The notes below the pieces were generated by a model. That model was given only the letters and a program-made list of their open reading frames with translations, ran no database searches and had not been told where the DNA came from. Positions 24,569 to 33,756 of a DNA stretch of 64,000 bases are shown here, in pieces. Source of the DNA: Caballeronia temeraria (GTDB taxonomy: Bacteria > Pseudomonadota > Gammaproteobacteria > Burkholderiales > Burkholderiaceae); assembly GCF_001544795.2 (NCBI RefSeq), contig NZ_FCOI02000030.1, forward strand, positions 29,194-93,193. The letters run 5' to 3'. Each line of letters starts with the position of its first letter. Position 1 is the first letter of the stretch. The translations under genes and the position numbers were made by a program.

Positions 24569-27163
24569 ATGCACGATAAATACGTACCCGCCGACGTCGA
24601 ATCCGCCGCGCAGAGCAACTGGCGCGCGAACGACGTCTACCGGACGACCGAGACGTCGGCCAAGCCCAAGTTCTATTGCGTCTCGATGCTGCCGTATCCG
24701 TCGGGCAAGCTGCACATGGGGCACGTGCGCAACTACACCATCAACGACGTGATGTACCGTTACCTGCGCATGAACGGTCACAACACGCTCATGCCGATGG
24801 GCTGGGACGCGTTCGGCATGCCCGCCGAGAACGCGGCGATGGCGAACAACGTGCCGCCGGCGAAATGGACGTACGAGAACATCGCGTACATGAAAAAGCA
24901 GATGCAGTCGATGGGCCTCGCCATCGACTGGTCGCGCGAAGTCGCCACCTGCTCGCCGGACTACTACAAGTGGAACCAGTGGCTGTTCCTCAAGATGCTG
25001 GAAAAGGGCATCGCGTACAAGAAAACGGGCACGGTGAACTGGGACCCGGTCGACCAGACCGTGCTCGCGAACGAGCAGGTCATCGACGGGCGCGGCTGGC
25101 GCTCGGGCGCGCTCGTCGAAAAGCGCGAAATCCCGATGTACTACCTGCGCATCACCGATTACGCGGATCAACTGCTCGACGATCTCGACGGCCTCGGCTG
25201 GCCCGAGCGCGTCAAGATCATGCAGCAGAACTGGATCGGCAAGAGTTTCGGCGTGAACTTCGGCTTCCCGTATGAAATCGACGGCGAAGCGAAGCTCCTG
25301 CGCGTATTCACCACGCGCGCCGACACGATCATGGGCGTCACCTTCGCGGCAATCGCGGCGGAGCATCCGCTGGCTACGCGTCTCGCGCGCGACAACGCCG
25401 AATTGCAGGCGTTCATCGACGAATGCAAGCGCGGCGGCGTGGCCGAAGCCGATGTCGCGACGATGGAAAAGAAGGGCGTGCCCACGGGCTTTTTCGTCAC
25501 GCATCCGCTGACGGGCGCGCAGGTCGAAGTGTGGATCGGCAATTACGTGCTGATGTCCTACGGCGAAGGTGCGGTCATGGGCGTGCCGGCGCACGACGAG
25601 CGCGATTTCGCGTTCGCGAAGAAATACGGCTTGCCGATCAAGCAGGTGATCGACGTCGAAGGCAAGACTTATTCGACGGACGCCTGGGAAGAGTGGTACG
25701 GCGACAAAACCGCCGGCAAGCTCGTCAACAGCGGCAAGTACGACGGCCTGACGACCGAGCAGGCCATCGACGCAATCGCCGCCGATCTCAAGGCGAAAGA
25801 CTTCGGCGACAAGCAGATCACCTGGCGTCTGCGCGACTGGGGCATCTCGCGCCAGCGCTACTGGGGCACGCCGATTCCGATCATCCATTGCCCGTCCTGC
25901 GGCGACGTGCCGGTGCCGGAAAAGGATCTGCCCGTCGTGCTGCCGGAAGACCTCGTGCCGGACGGCTCGGGCAATCCGCTCGCGAAGTCCGAGGCGTTCC
26001 TGAACTGCACGTGCCCGACGTGCGGCGCGGCGGCGAAGCGCGAAACCGACACGATGGACACCTTTGTCGATTCGTCGTGGTACTTCTCGCGCTACAGCGC
26101 ACCGGACGCCACGACGATGGTCGACGAGCGTACCGATTACTGGATGCCGATGGATCAGTACATCGGCGGCATCGAGCACGCGATTCTGCACCTGTTGTAC
26201 TCGCGCTTCTGGACCAAGGTCATGCGCGACATGGGCCTCATCAAGTTCGGCGAGCCCGCGAAGAATCTGCTCACGCAGGGCATGGTGCTGAACGAGACGT
26301 TTTATCGCGAAGACGCGTCCGGGAAAAAGACCTGGTACAACCCGCTCGACGTCACCGTCGCGCACGACGACAAGGGCCGTCCGACGGGCGCCACGCTGAA
26401 CGCGGACGGCCAGCCGGTCGTGCTCGGCGGCGTCGAGAAGATGTCGAAGTCGAAGAACAACGGTGTCGATCCGCAGACGCTGATCGATCAATACGGCGCC
26501 GATACCGCGCGTCTTTTCGTGATGTTCGCGGCGCCGCCCGAGCAATCGCTCGAATGGTCGGGCGCGGGCGTCGAAGGCGCGAGCCGCTTCCTGCGTCGCG
26601 TGTGGCATTTCGCGCACGACAACGCGGACGCGCTGCGCCAGCACGCGAAACTCGATGCATCGAAGCTCGGCGACGCGGACAAGACGCTGCGCCGCGAAAT
26701 CTATACCGTGCTGAAACAGGCCGATTTCGACTACGGCCGCCTGCAGTACAACACGGTCGTGTCCGCCGCGATGAAAATGCTCAACGCGGTCGATAGCGCG
26801 AAGAACGCCGGCGCCGGCGTGCTGAACGAAACCTTCGGCGTGCTGCTGCGCGTGTTGTATCCGGTCGTGCCGCACGTCACGTTCCAGTTGTGGTCGGAGC
26901 TCGGCTACGAGAAGGAATTCGGCCCGCTGCTCGACGCGCCCTGGCCGAAGGTCGACGAAGCCGCGCTCGAGCAGTCGGAAATCGAGCTTGTGCTGCAGGT
27001 CAACGGCAAGGTGCGCGGCGCGCTAACGGTCGCGAAGGACGCATCGCGCGAAGATATCGAAAAGGTCGCGGTCGCGCACGAAATGTTCGAGAAATTCTCG
27101 GAAGGCCGCGCGCCGAAGAAGGTGATCGTGGTGCCGGGGCGTCTCGTCAACGTGGTCGTCTGA
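24569..27163 (+). CDS. leuS: Leucyl-tRNA synthetase
   Basis: The 864-residue class I aminoacyl-tRNA synthetase charges tRNA-Leu. The HIGH-type motif is HMGH at about residue 48 and the KMSKS motif is at about 623. The editing domain lies between them, with TGFFVTHPLTGAQVEVWIGNYV and MGVPAHDERDFAFA. A four-cysteine zinc region, CPSCGD...CTCPTCG, is also seen. Start at ATG 24569 (MHDKYVPADVES), as in the family. The TGA stop overlaps the lptE ATG by one base. Confidence 0.97.
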   Translation: MHDKYVPADVESAAQSNWRANDVYRTTETSAKPKFYCVSMLPYPSGKLHMGHVRNYTINDVMYRYLRMNGHNTLMPMGWDAFGMPAENAAMANNVPPAKWTYENIAYMKKQMQSMGLAIDWSREVATCSPDYYKWNQWLFLKMLEKGIAYKKTGTVNWDPVDQTVLANEQVIDGRGWRSGALVEKREIPMYYLRITDYADQLLDDLDGLGWPERVKIMQQNWIGKSFGVNFGFPYEIDGEAKLLRVFTTRADTIMGVTFAAIAAEHPLATRLARDNAELQAFIDECKRGGVAEADVATMEKKGVPTGFFVTHPLTGAQVEVWIGNYVLMSYGEGAVMGVPAHDERDFAFAKKYGLPIKQVIDVEGKTYSTDAWEEWYGDKTAGKLVNSGKYDGLTTEQAIDAIAADLKAKDFGDKQITWRLRDWGISRQRYWGTPIPIIHCPSCGDVPVPEKDLPVVLPEDLVPDGSGNPLAKSEAFLNCTCPTCGAAAKRETDTMDTFVDSSWYFSRYSAPDATTMVDERTDYWMPMDQYIGGIEHAILHLLYSRFWTKVMRDMGLIKFGEPAKNLLTQGMVLNETFYREDASGKKTWYNPLDVTVAHDDKGRPTGATLNADGQPVVLGGVEKMSKSKNNGVDPQTLIDQYGADTARLFVMFAAPPEQSLEWSGAGVEGASRFLRRVWHFAHDNADALRQHAKLDASKLGDADKTLRREIYTVLKQADFDYGRLQYNTVVSAAMKMLNAVDSAKNAGAGVLNETFGVLLRVLYPVVPHVTFQLWSELGYEKEFGPLLDAPWPKVDEAALEQSEIELVLQVNGKVRGALTVAKDASREDIEKVAVAHEMFEKFSEGRAPKKVIVVPGRLVNVVV

Positions 27164-27756
27164 TGCGCAAAACCAAGGGAGTCGATGTGACCGGCACAGT
27201 CAGCACGAGCAGGCGCTCGTTTCTCACGCTCCTCGGCGGCGCGGCGATGCTGTCCGCATGCGGCTTCCAGCTGCGCGGCCAGCAGGACTACGCGTTCAAG
27301 CGGCTCGCGATCACGGGCGGCACGCCGCAGATGATCGCGCGCCTCGAACGCATGGTTCAGGGCGGCAGCGACACGGTGATCGTCAAGCCGTTCGAGAAGC
27401 CGGACGCGACGCTCAATCTGTCCGAGGGCCAGGGCATGCGCACGCTCAGCCTGAATGCGCAGGGCGTCATTCAGGAATACGAGCTCGTCTTCAACCTGAG
27501 CTACACGCTGCTCGGCTCGGACGGCACGCTGCTGATTCCGCCGAGTTCCATCGCGCTGAATCGTTCGATGACCTACAGCGATCAATACACGCTCGCGAAG
27601 AGCCAGGAAGCGACGCTGCTCTACAACGACATGCGCAACGACGCCGTCGACCAGTTGACGCGCCGTCTCGCGACGGTGCGTTCGCTGCATCCCGCGCCGG
27701 GCGAGCAGACACCGGGCGTCACGCCGCGCGCGCCGCTGCCGGTGCCGCCGCTTTGA
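27163..27756 (+). CDS. lptE: LPS assembly lipoprotein LptE
   Basis: The 197-residue protein has a basic N-terminus and a lipoprotein signal (TLLGGAAMLSAC), then CGFQLRGQ, the typical start of mature LptE. LptE plugs the LptD barrel and helps insert lipopolysaccharide at the outer membrane. A Pro-rich tail follows the conserved domain. Position between leuS and holA is the usual one. A twin-Arg is present in the n-region but the lipobox points to Sec/Lsp processing. Confidence 0.93.
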   Translation: MRKTKGVDVTGTVSTSRRSFLTLLGGAAMLSACGFQLRGQQDYAFKRLAITGGTPQMIARLERMVQGGSDTVIVKPFEKPDATLNLSEGQGMRTLSLNAQGVIQEYELVFNLSYTLLGSDGTLLIPPSSIALNRSMTYSDQYTLAKSQEATLLYNDMRNDAVDQLTRRLATVRSLHPAPGEQTPGVTPRAPLPVPPL

Positions 27757-27778
27757 CCGGCCGCGTTCGCATCGCATC

Positions 27779-28870
27779 ATGCAACTGAAGCTCGACGCGC
27801 TCGAAGCGCATCTCGCGAAAGGCCTGAAAGGGCTGTACGTCGTCTATGGCGACGAGCATCTGCTCGCGCAGGAAGCGTGCGACCGCATCCGGGCCAGCGC
27901 GCGCGCGGGCGGCTTCACAGATCGCACGGTGTTCACCGTCGAGCGCGGCTTCGACTGGAGCGCGCTTATCGGCGCAACGCAGTCGATGTCGCTCTTCGGC
28001 GACCGTCAGCTGATCGAACTGCGCATTCCCACGGGCAAGCCGGGCAAGGAAGGCGCGGACGCGCTGAAGACGCTCGCCGGTGCGGACAACCCGGACGTCG
28101 TGACGCTCGTCACGCTGCCGCGTCTCGACAGCGCGACGCAGAAATCCGGCTGGTTCACGGCGCTGCTCGGCGCGGGCGTCGCGTTGAAAATCGATCCGAT
28201 CGAGCGCGCGCAATTGCCGATGTGGGTCGGCCAGCGGCTCGCGCAGCAAGGCCAGCGCGTCGCGCCGGGCGAGGAAGGGCGCCGCGCGCTGACGTTCATC
28301 GCGGAACGGGTGGAAGGCAATCTGCTCGCCGCGCACCAGGAAATCCAGAAGCTCGGGCTGTTGTATCCCGAAGGCGTGCTCACGTTCGAGCAGATTCACG
28401 ACGCTGTGCTGAACGTCGCGCGCTACGACGTGTTCAAGCTCAACGAAGCCATGCTGACTGGCGATGTCGGCCGCCTCGCGCGCATGCTCGATGGCCTCAA
28501 AGGTGAAGGCGAGGCCGCCGTGCTCGTGCTGTGGGCGCTCGTCGAGGAAGTGCGCACGCTGTTGCGCATCAAACGCGGCGTCGCGGCGGGCAAGCCGCTC
28601 GCCACGCTCATGCGCGAAAACCGCGTGTGGGGACCGCGCGAACGGCTGATCGGCCCGGCGCTTTCCCGCGTGACGGATGACGCGCTGGAAAAGGCGCTGT
28701 CGCTCGCGGCGCGACTCGACCGGCAGGTGAAGGGGCTTTCCGGCAGTTCGGGAAAGCGCGGCAGCGAGCCGCCGCCCGATCCCTGGGCCGGCATGTTCGA
28801 ACTCGCGATGGCCGTCGCGCACGGCGGCAATCCGGCGCAGCCCGCGCCAGCGCCACGACCGCGTCGCTAG
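27779..28870 (+). CDS. holA: DNA polymerase III subunit delta
   Basis: The 363-residue protein matches HolA, the clamp-loader subunit that opens the beta sliding clamp. It begins MQLKLDALEAHLAKGLKGLYVVYGDEHLLAQEA, the family N-terminus, and contains the LYVV-GDE strand, SLFGDRQLIELRIPTG, and EGNLLAAHQEIQKL in the middle domain. It starts 22 bases after lptE. Confidence 0.95.
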   Translation: MQLKLDALEAHLAKGLKGLYVVYGDEHLLAQEACDRIRASARAGGFTDRTVFTVERGFDWSALIGATQSMSLFGDRQLIELRIPTGKPGKEGADALKTLAGADNPDVVTLVTLPRLDSATQKSGWFTALLGAGVALKIDPIERAQLPMWVGQRLAQQGQRVAPGEEGRRALTFIAERVEGNLLAAHQEIQKLGLLYPEGVLTFEQIHDAVLNVARYDVFKLNEAMLTGDVGRLARMLDGLKGEGEAAVLVLWALVEEVRTLLRIKRGVAAGKPLATLMRENRVWGPRERLIGPALSRVTDDALEKALSLAARLDRQVKGLSGSSGKRGSEPPPDPWAGMFELAMAVAHGGNPAQPAPAPRPRR

Positions 28871-28978
28871 ACACATCTGTCACGCGCTGTTGCAAATCGT
28901 GCAACAGCTTAGAATGAATGCATCGACGCTTCGGCCGTCAAAGCGGCTCGGGAAAGCGGCACACGGAAGAGACCCACG

Positions 28979-30250
28979 ATGAACATCGATCAATACATGA
29001 CCGACCTCGGCCACCGCGCACGCAAGGCGTCGCGCGCGATGGCGCGGGCGTCGACGGCGGCGAAGAACGCGGCGCTCATCAATGTGGCGGACGCCATCGA
29101 ACGCGAGCGCGCGTCGCTCAAGAAAGCGAATGCGCGCGACCTCGCCCGCGCGCGCGACAAAGGTCACGACGCGGCGTTCATCGACCGTCTGACGCTTTCG
29201 GACAAGGCGATCGACACGATGGTCGAAGGCTTGCGGCAGGTCGCCGCGCTGGCCGATCCGATCGGCGAAATCAGCGGTCTCAAGTTCCGTCCGAGCGGGA
29301 TTCAGGTCGGGCAAATGCGCGTGCCGCTCGGCGTGATCGGCATCATCTACGAGTCGCGGCCCAATGTGACCATCGACGCCGCCGCGCTCTGTCTCAAATC
29401 CGGCAACGCGACCATCCTTCGCGGCGGTTCCGAAGCGCTCGAATGCAACACGGCGCTGGCGAAGCTGATCGGCGTCGGGCTGGAAGCGGCGGGCTTGCCG
29501 CAGGACGCGGTGCAGGTCGTCGAGACGGCGGATCGCGCGGCGGTCGGCAAGCTCATCACGATGACCGAGTTCGTCGACGTGATCGTGCCGCGCGGCGGCA
29601 AGAGCCTGATCGCGCGCCTGATGGAAGAATCCCGTGTGCCGATGATCAAGCATCTCGACGGCATCTGCCACGTCTATGTGGACGATCGCGCGGATCTCGC
29701 GAAGGCGGCGGTCATTTGCGACAACGCGAAGACGCATCGTTACGGCACCTGCAACACGATGGAAACGCTGCTCGTCGCACGCGGCGTCGCCGAGCAGGTC
29801 TTGCCGCAGCTCGCGCGCGCCTATCAGGCGAAGGACGTGGAGTTGCGCGTCGACGGGCAAGCGCGCGCCATCCTCGACGCGGCGAAAATCGGCTCGCTCG
29901 TGGACGCGACCGAAGAGGACTGGAGCACGGAATACCTCGCGCCGGTGCTGGCGATCAAGATCGTCGGCGGTCTGGATGAAGCCATCGACCATATCAACAC
30001 GTACGGCTCGCATCACACCGACGCGATCGTCACGGAAGATCACGACCGTGCAATGCGTTTCCTGCGCGAAGTGGATTCGGCGAGCGTGATGGTGAACGCG
30101 TCGACGCGCTTTGCCGACGGCTTCGAGTTCGGTCTCGGCGCGGAAATCGGCATTTCGAACGACAAGCTGCACGCGCGAGGGCCGGTCGGGCTGGAAGGGC
30201 TGACCTCGCTCAAGTACGTGGTGCTGGGCCGCGGCGAAGTGCGTCAATAA
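28979..30250 (+). CDS. proA: Gamma-glutamyl phosphate reductase
   Basis: The 423-residue enzyme reduces gamma-glutamyl phosphate to glutamate semialdehyde in proline synthesis. Visible are PLGVIGIIYESRPNVTIDAAALCLKSGN, the catalytic cysteine motif YGTCNTMETLL at about residue 258, and GSHHTDAIVTED near the C-terminus. Length is as expected. It lies 108 bases after holA. Confidence 0.97.
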   Translation: MNIDQYMTDLGHRARKASRAMARASTAAKNAALINVADAIERERASLKKANARDLARARDKGHDAAFIDRLTLSDKAIDTMVEGLRQVAALADPIGEISGLKFRPSGIQVGQMRVPLGVIGIIYESRPNVTIDAAALCLKSGNATILRGGSEALECNTALAKLIGVGLEAAGLPQDAVQVVETADRAAVGKLITMTEFVDVIVPRGGKSLIARLMEESRVPMIKHLDGICHVYVDDRADLAKAAVICDNAKTHRYGTCNTMETLLVARGVAEQVLPQLARAYQAKDVELRVDGQARAILDAAKIGSLVDATEEDWSTEYLAPVLAIKIVGGLDEAIDHINTYGSHHTDAIVTEDHDRAMRFLREVDSASVMVNASTRFADGFEFGLGAEIGISNDKLHARGPVGLEGLTSLKYVVLGRGEVRQ

Positions 30251-30273
30251 GCGCGAATCGAACAAGAAGAACG

Positions 30274-30690
30274 ATGCTCTGGATCAAATCGCTGCATATC
30301 GTGCTGGTGGCTTCGTGGTTCGCGGGGCTTTTCTATCTGCCACGCATTTTCGTGAACCTCGCGATGGAAACCGATGCCGCGGCCACCGCGCGCCTGTTGC
30401 TCATGGCGCGCAAGCTGTTTCGCTTCATGACGTTCATCGCCGTGCCCGCGCTCGCGTGCGGGCTGTGGCTGTGGCTCGTCATGGGCATCGGCGCGGGGCA
30501 GGGCTGGCTGCACGCGAAGCTGACGATCGTCGCGTTGCTGATTGCCTATCACGCGTATTGCGGGCGCTTGCTGCACACGTTTCAACGCGGCGAGAACAAG
30601 CGCTCGGACAAGTGGTATCGCATGTACAACGAGCTGCCCGTGCTCGGGCTGCTCGGCGCGACCTTGCTCGTCGTCATCAAGCCGTTTTGA
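30274..30690 (+). CDS. hemJ: HemJ-type protoporphyrinogen IX oxidase (CopD-like membrane protein)
   Basis: The 138-residue protein has four hydrophobic segments and matches HemJ, which oxidises protoporphyrinogen IX in heme synthesis. Family residues are visible: the N-terminal WIKSLHIVLVASWFAGLFYLPR with a conserved His, GWLHAKLTIVALLIAYHAYCGRLL in the middle, and a terminal VVIKPF. It starts 23 bases after proA. The end overlaps the convergent glycosyltransferase gene by 14 bases. Confidence 0.87.
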   Translation: MLWIKSLHIVLVASWFAGLFYLPRIFVNLAMETDAAATARLLLMARKLFRFMTFIAVPALACGLWLWLVMGIGAGQGWLHAKLTIVALLIAYHAYCGRLLHTFQRGENKRSDKWYRMYNELPVLGLLGATLLVVIKPF

Positions 30691-32539
30691 GGCGTTGCTG
30701 CTCGACCAGTTCGAGCACCATTTCGCCGAAGACTTCCGGGCGGCCCTCGAAGAAACGCTGAACCACGTTTTTATCGAGCATGTACTTGCGGATCGATTCG
30801 CGTTCGTCGCGATTGTTCGCCAGTCTGACCGCTGCCTCGACGTACTCGTCCGCCGTATCCGCGACCATCCAGCCGGGCATGTAGGCGCGCATGAACATCG
30901 CGCCGTCGATCCGCTCGAATACCTCTCGTCCCGTTTTGCAGACGCCCGGCAAGCCGACCGTGAACGCGTCCACGATGCCGTTCGTGTTGCCGAACGGAAA
31001 CGGGCTCAGAAACATGTCCATACTGTCCAGGTAGCGGATGTAGTCCATGTATGGACGAAGTGGAACGACCTGTATGGTTGTTCCCGGAAGTGCCTGTTCG
31101 AGCACTTTTCTCAAGTGCATCAACGTGAGTAAGTTGCCGCCGTTCGTCAAGAAGTGAAACTGAAGCGTAACTTCGCTCCGTTCAACGATCTTTCGAAATG
31201 CGGCAAGAAGGCTCGGCGAGAGCTTCATCAGGCTCGAAGGAATGGCGATGTTGACGCGCTCGGACGCCGTCCTCTCAGCAGGCTCGAATGGCTCGAAAGC
31301 AGCCGATGGCCGATAAGGCTGCCCATCCTTCGGCAGTCTCAGGAGCGCCTCGCTGAAGCACGCCGGATCGCCTACATAGTCGTCTTCCACGCTGACATAG
31401 TCTATGCACTCGGAATGCGTCGTTGCGGGGTGACCCAGTCCCGCGATCTGCAGCGGGGCGAGGCGCAAATTCGATATGCAGATGGTGAGCAACGACATGC
31501 CCACGCTCGGCATGTACAGCACCTCCGGAGATGTCTCTTGCGCGTAATCGCGGATCATGGCGAGCTGTTGTGTGAACGAAGCGTTCGCCGGAAACTCCAG
31601 CACTTGCGTAAAGACCTCGCGTCCGAGCTTGCCGATCGCACTGAAATCGCAAAACGCCACGATATCGAAGTGCGCACGCGCGGCGGCAAGGTTGAGCGAA
31701 TGAGTGCGCAGAATCGAATGACCATCCCTGAACGCTTCCAGCACGACGAGCATCAGCGGGCGGACGCGCCTGATTTGCGGTGATTCGCCGCGCCGGACCA
31801 AATCCGGAAACCCGACTTCGCTGAATGTATTGCGCACGAGCCTGTTGATGCTCCGCTTGATCGCGTGCCTGTGCTCGATCTCGGCGTAGGTGCAAAACAT
31901 ATAGAGCGCTACGAGCGGCACCATCTCGATGTCCCGCACGTTGTCTATTTCGTCGAACCTCTTCGAAAGCCAATCAAGCATTGCTTCCCGCTTCTGGTGG
32001 GCGTGAGCACTGCCGGGAAGCAGTTCGCTCGCTGTCGCCAATGCAAGATGGAGCGTGGGTAGAGGATCGGCGCGCAAGCAGGCGGAGAAATCGAGCGCAA
32101 GGCGCGACTCCGAATTGCAAAGAACGCTCAGTCTTCTCACCGCATCCGGAAAAGGCAGGCGGACGTTCCCTTCCTCGTCGATGGAAGGAAGAAACTTCTT
32201 CGCTACGTGATCGGCGTTTCTCAGTGGAGCGGCGCCGAGGATGTCCTGAATCAGTTCACGTATTGCAGACAGCCGATCGAACTGCGCATCAGTCAGCGTG
32301 AAATCCGTGTTCCCGAGCAACGACGCGATCGCCGCCGCCACGCGACTGGCGAAGCGATCAAGCAGCGCGCTGTGGTGCGGCTGCGGCCACGCATCGGACG
32401 GCTTCATGAGCGTCGTGGGATCGGTGATCGAATTTTCGCGATAGAGACGATCGAGTTCACAAAGCAACGCAATGGCTTCGTCGATCCGGCCGCCATAGAC
32501 GCAGGACTCGAAACTTTCGACCGTGAATGAAGTGCTCAT
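30677..32539 (-). CDS. HMW1C/NGT-type cytoplasmic protein N-glucosyltransferase (GT41)
   Basis: The 620-residue protein closely resembles HMW1C and the Actinobacillus pleuropneumoniae NGT, and from memory has the same length as the latter. These soluble enzymes transfer glucose from UDP-glucose to Asn in N-x-S/T sequons of adhesins before export. An all-helical N-terminal half is followed by a GT-B fold. Signature stretches are LAPLQIAGLGHPATTHSE at about residues 358-376, VEDDYVGDPACFSEALLRLPKD, the MKLSP lysine, and FPFGNTNGIVDAFTVGLPGVCKTG at about 510-533. The last includes an Asp that in NGT contacts the nucleotide sugar. Base composition looks less GC-biased than the neighbours, suggesting acquisition. 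It lies 79 bases downstream of hexR on the same strand. The likely substrate is the trimeric autotransporter 8 kb away (inference). Confidence 0.9.
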   Translation of the reverse strand: MSTSFTVESFESCVYGGRIDEAIALLCELDRLYRENSITDPTTLMKPSDAWPQPHHSALLDRFASRVAAAIASLLGNTDFTLTDAQFDRLSAIRELIQDILGAAPLRNADHVAKKFLPSIDEEGNVRLPFPDAVRRLSVLCNSESRLALDFSACLRADPLPTLHLALATASELLPGSAHAHQKREAMLDWLSKRFDEIDNVRDIEMVPLVALYMFCTYAEIEHRHAIKRSINRLVRNTFSEVGFPDLVRRGESPQIRRVRPLMLVVLEAFRDGHSILRTHSLNLAAARAHFDIVAFCDFSAIGKLGREVFTQVLEFPANASFTQQLAMIRDYAQETSPEVLYMPSVGMSLLTICISNLRLAPLQIAGLGHPATTHSECIDYVSVEDDYVGDPACFSEALLRLPKDGQPYRPSAAFEPFEPAERTASERVNIAIPSSLMKLSPSLLAAFRKIVERSEVTLQFHFLTNGGNLLTLMHLRKVLEQALPGTTIQVVPLRPYMDYIRYLDSMDMFLSPFPFGNTNGIVDAFTVGLPGVCKTGREVFERIDGAMFMRAYMPGWMVADTADEYVEAAVRLANNRDERESIRKYMLDKNVVQRFFEGRPEVFGEMVLELVEQQRLKTA

Positions 32540-32618
32540 GCTTTTGCTCTACTAAGCAACGGATATGTAAAGAGAATAGGCGATCGAGCGGCCCTTGCGG
32601 CGCGCTCCGGCGCCGCGC

Positions 32619-33458
32619 CTACGAATCCACCCGCCGCCCTTCAAGCACATCCCTTGCTTCCGCGAGCTTTTCCGCGAGCGCCGGACCGCGCGCGAGCGCA
32701 AGACCGACCGCCAGAATGTCCCCGATTGCGAGATGCGAAACGCGCGATGTCATCGGCGAAAAAATGTCCGTGTCTTCGTCGACATTTGCGAATAATCCGA
32801 CGCTGGCCATGCGCGCGAGCGGCGAGTTGCCGTGAGTGATCGCAATGACCTTTGCGCCGCCGTTCAGCGCCGATCGGCACGCGTCGAGAATATCCTTGGT
32901 GCGGCCGGTATTGGAAATGGCGACGACGACATCGCCCGGGCCGAGCAGCGCGGCGGAGGTGGTGTACGTATGCGGGTCGGAGTATGCAACAGAGGGCACG
33001 CCCAATCGAAAAAATTTGTGCTGCATGTCGAGCGCGGCGATGCCCGAGCCGCCCGCGCCGTAGAACTCGATACGCCGCGCCTCGGCGAGGATCGCGATGG
33101 CCGCGGCGACGCTATCCGATGAAAGGCTGTTGCGCACCGCAATCAGCGCGCCGATGGTCCGGTCGAGCACTTTCGCCGCGACGCCGGCGGGCGGCTCGTC
33201 GGTGCGCACGTCGCGATACACGGTGGGAACATCGGCTGCTACCCCTTGTGCCAATCGAATCTTGAATTCGCGAAAGCCCGAAAACCCGAGCGCCTGGCAA
33301 AACCGCGCGATGGTCGGCTGACTGACACCGGCGCGCGCGGCGAATTCTGTCATCGACAGGTCGAGCACTTCGCGCGGCGCTTCCAGCACGTAGTCGGCAA
33401 GCTTGCGCTCGGAGGGACGCAATTTCTCGCGCATGGCTTCGACTTGGGACAGCAACAT
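32619..33458 (-). CDS. hexR: HexR, RpiR-family regulator of glucose catabolism
   Basis: The 279-residue protein has an N-terminal RpiR-type helix-turn-helix (LSMTEFAARAGVSQPTIARFCQALGFSGFREFKIRLAQ) and a C-terminal SIS sugar-phosphate-binding domain (RIEFYGAGGSGIAALDMQHKFFRLG, VVAISNTGRTKDILDACR). HexR represses Entner-Doudoroff genes and releases DNA on binding KDPG. It is divergent from edd, and two TGTA-N7-TACA-type sites lie between them, one overlapping each predicted promoter. The neighbourhood makes HexR more likely than other RpiR proteins. Confidence 0.92.
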   Translation of the reverse strand: MLLSQVEAMREKLRPSERKLADYVLEAPREVLDLSMTEFAARAGVSQPTIARFCQALGFSGFREFKIRLAQGVAADVPTVYRDVRTDEPPAGVAAKVLDRTIGALIAVRNSLSSDSVAAAIAILAEARRIEFYGAGGSGIAALDMQHKFFRLGVPSVAYSDPHTYTTSAALLGPGDVVVAISNTGRTKDILDACRSALNGGAKVIAITHGNSPLARMASVGLFANVDEDTDIFSPMTSRVSHLAIGDILAVGLALARGPALAEKLAEARDVLEGRRVDS

Positions 33459-33490
33459 CGGAATTCTCGCCTATTCTGAAATTGCCAAGG

Positions 33491-33518
33491 ACTATAGCGG
33501 ACGATCAATAATGTACAA
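33491..33518 (-). promoter_or_regulatory. Predicted promoter of hexR
   Basis: On the minus strand TTGTAC (33518-33513) and TATAGT (33496-33491) are 16 bases apart. The -35 element overlaps the HexR-type operator at 33512-33526, which would give autorepression. Confidence 0.55.
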
Positions 33519-33526
33519 ATACTACA
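33512..33526. promoter_or_regulatory. HexR-type operator 1
   Basis: TGTACAAATACTACA has the half-sites TGTA and TACA seven bases apart, as in published HexR motifs (TGTA-rich palindromes). It covers the -35 region of the predicted hexR promoter. Confidence 0.6.
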
Positions 33527-33621
33527 TGTGACGGATGCTGAATCTAAGGGAAATCCCGCATAAGCCCATTTCATACGGTATTGCTCTATGCGGACACTTA
33601 AAAAACGCGTAGTCATTTACG

Positions 33622-33650
33622 TTGTCATCATGTAGTTTTTCTACTAAACT
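33622..33650 (+). promoter_or_regulatory. Predicted promoter of edd-eda
   Basis: TTGTCA (33622-33627) and TAAACT (33645-33650) are separated by 17 bases. The spacer contains HexR-type operator 2, so a bound repressor would exclude RNA polymerase. Confidence 0.6.
33631..33645. promoter_or_regulatory. HexR-type operator 2
   Basis: TGTAGTTTTTCTACT matches the TGTARTNNNNNYTACA pattern described for HexR, except for the final base. It lies inside the spacer of the predicted edd promoter. Confidence 0.6.
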
Positions 33651-33756
33651 CGCAAGACACGGCGACATCACCCAGACAACAATCAGGCGCCGTCCCTCGC
33701 AACGTTCAACCCAATCTCAACGGCAGGCGCGCCGGGAGTGAGACGAAGGAGCTTCG

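Noticed and set aside
24476..26875. Long minus-strand open frame opposite leuS
   Set aside because: Shadow of leuS, low-complexity Arg/Val/His composition and no ribosome-binding site.
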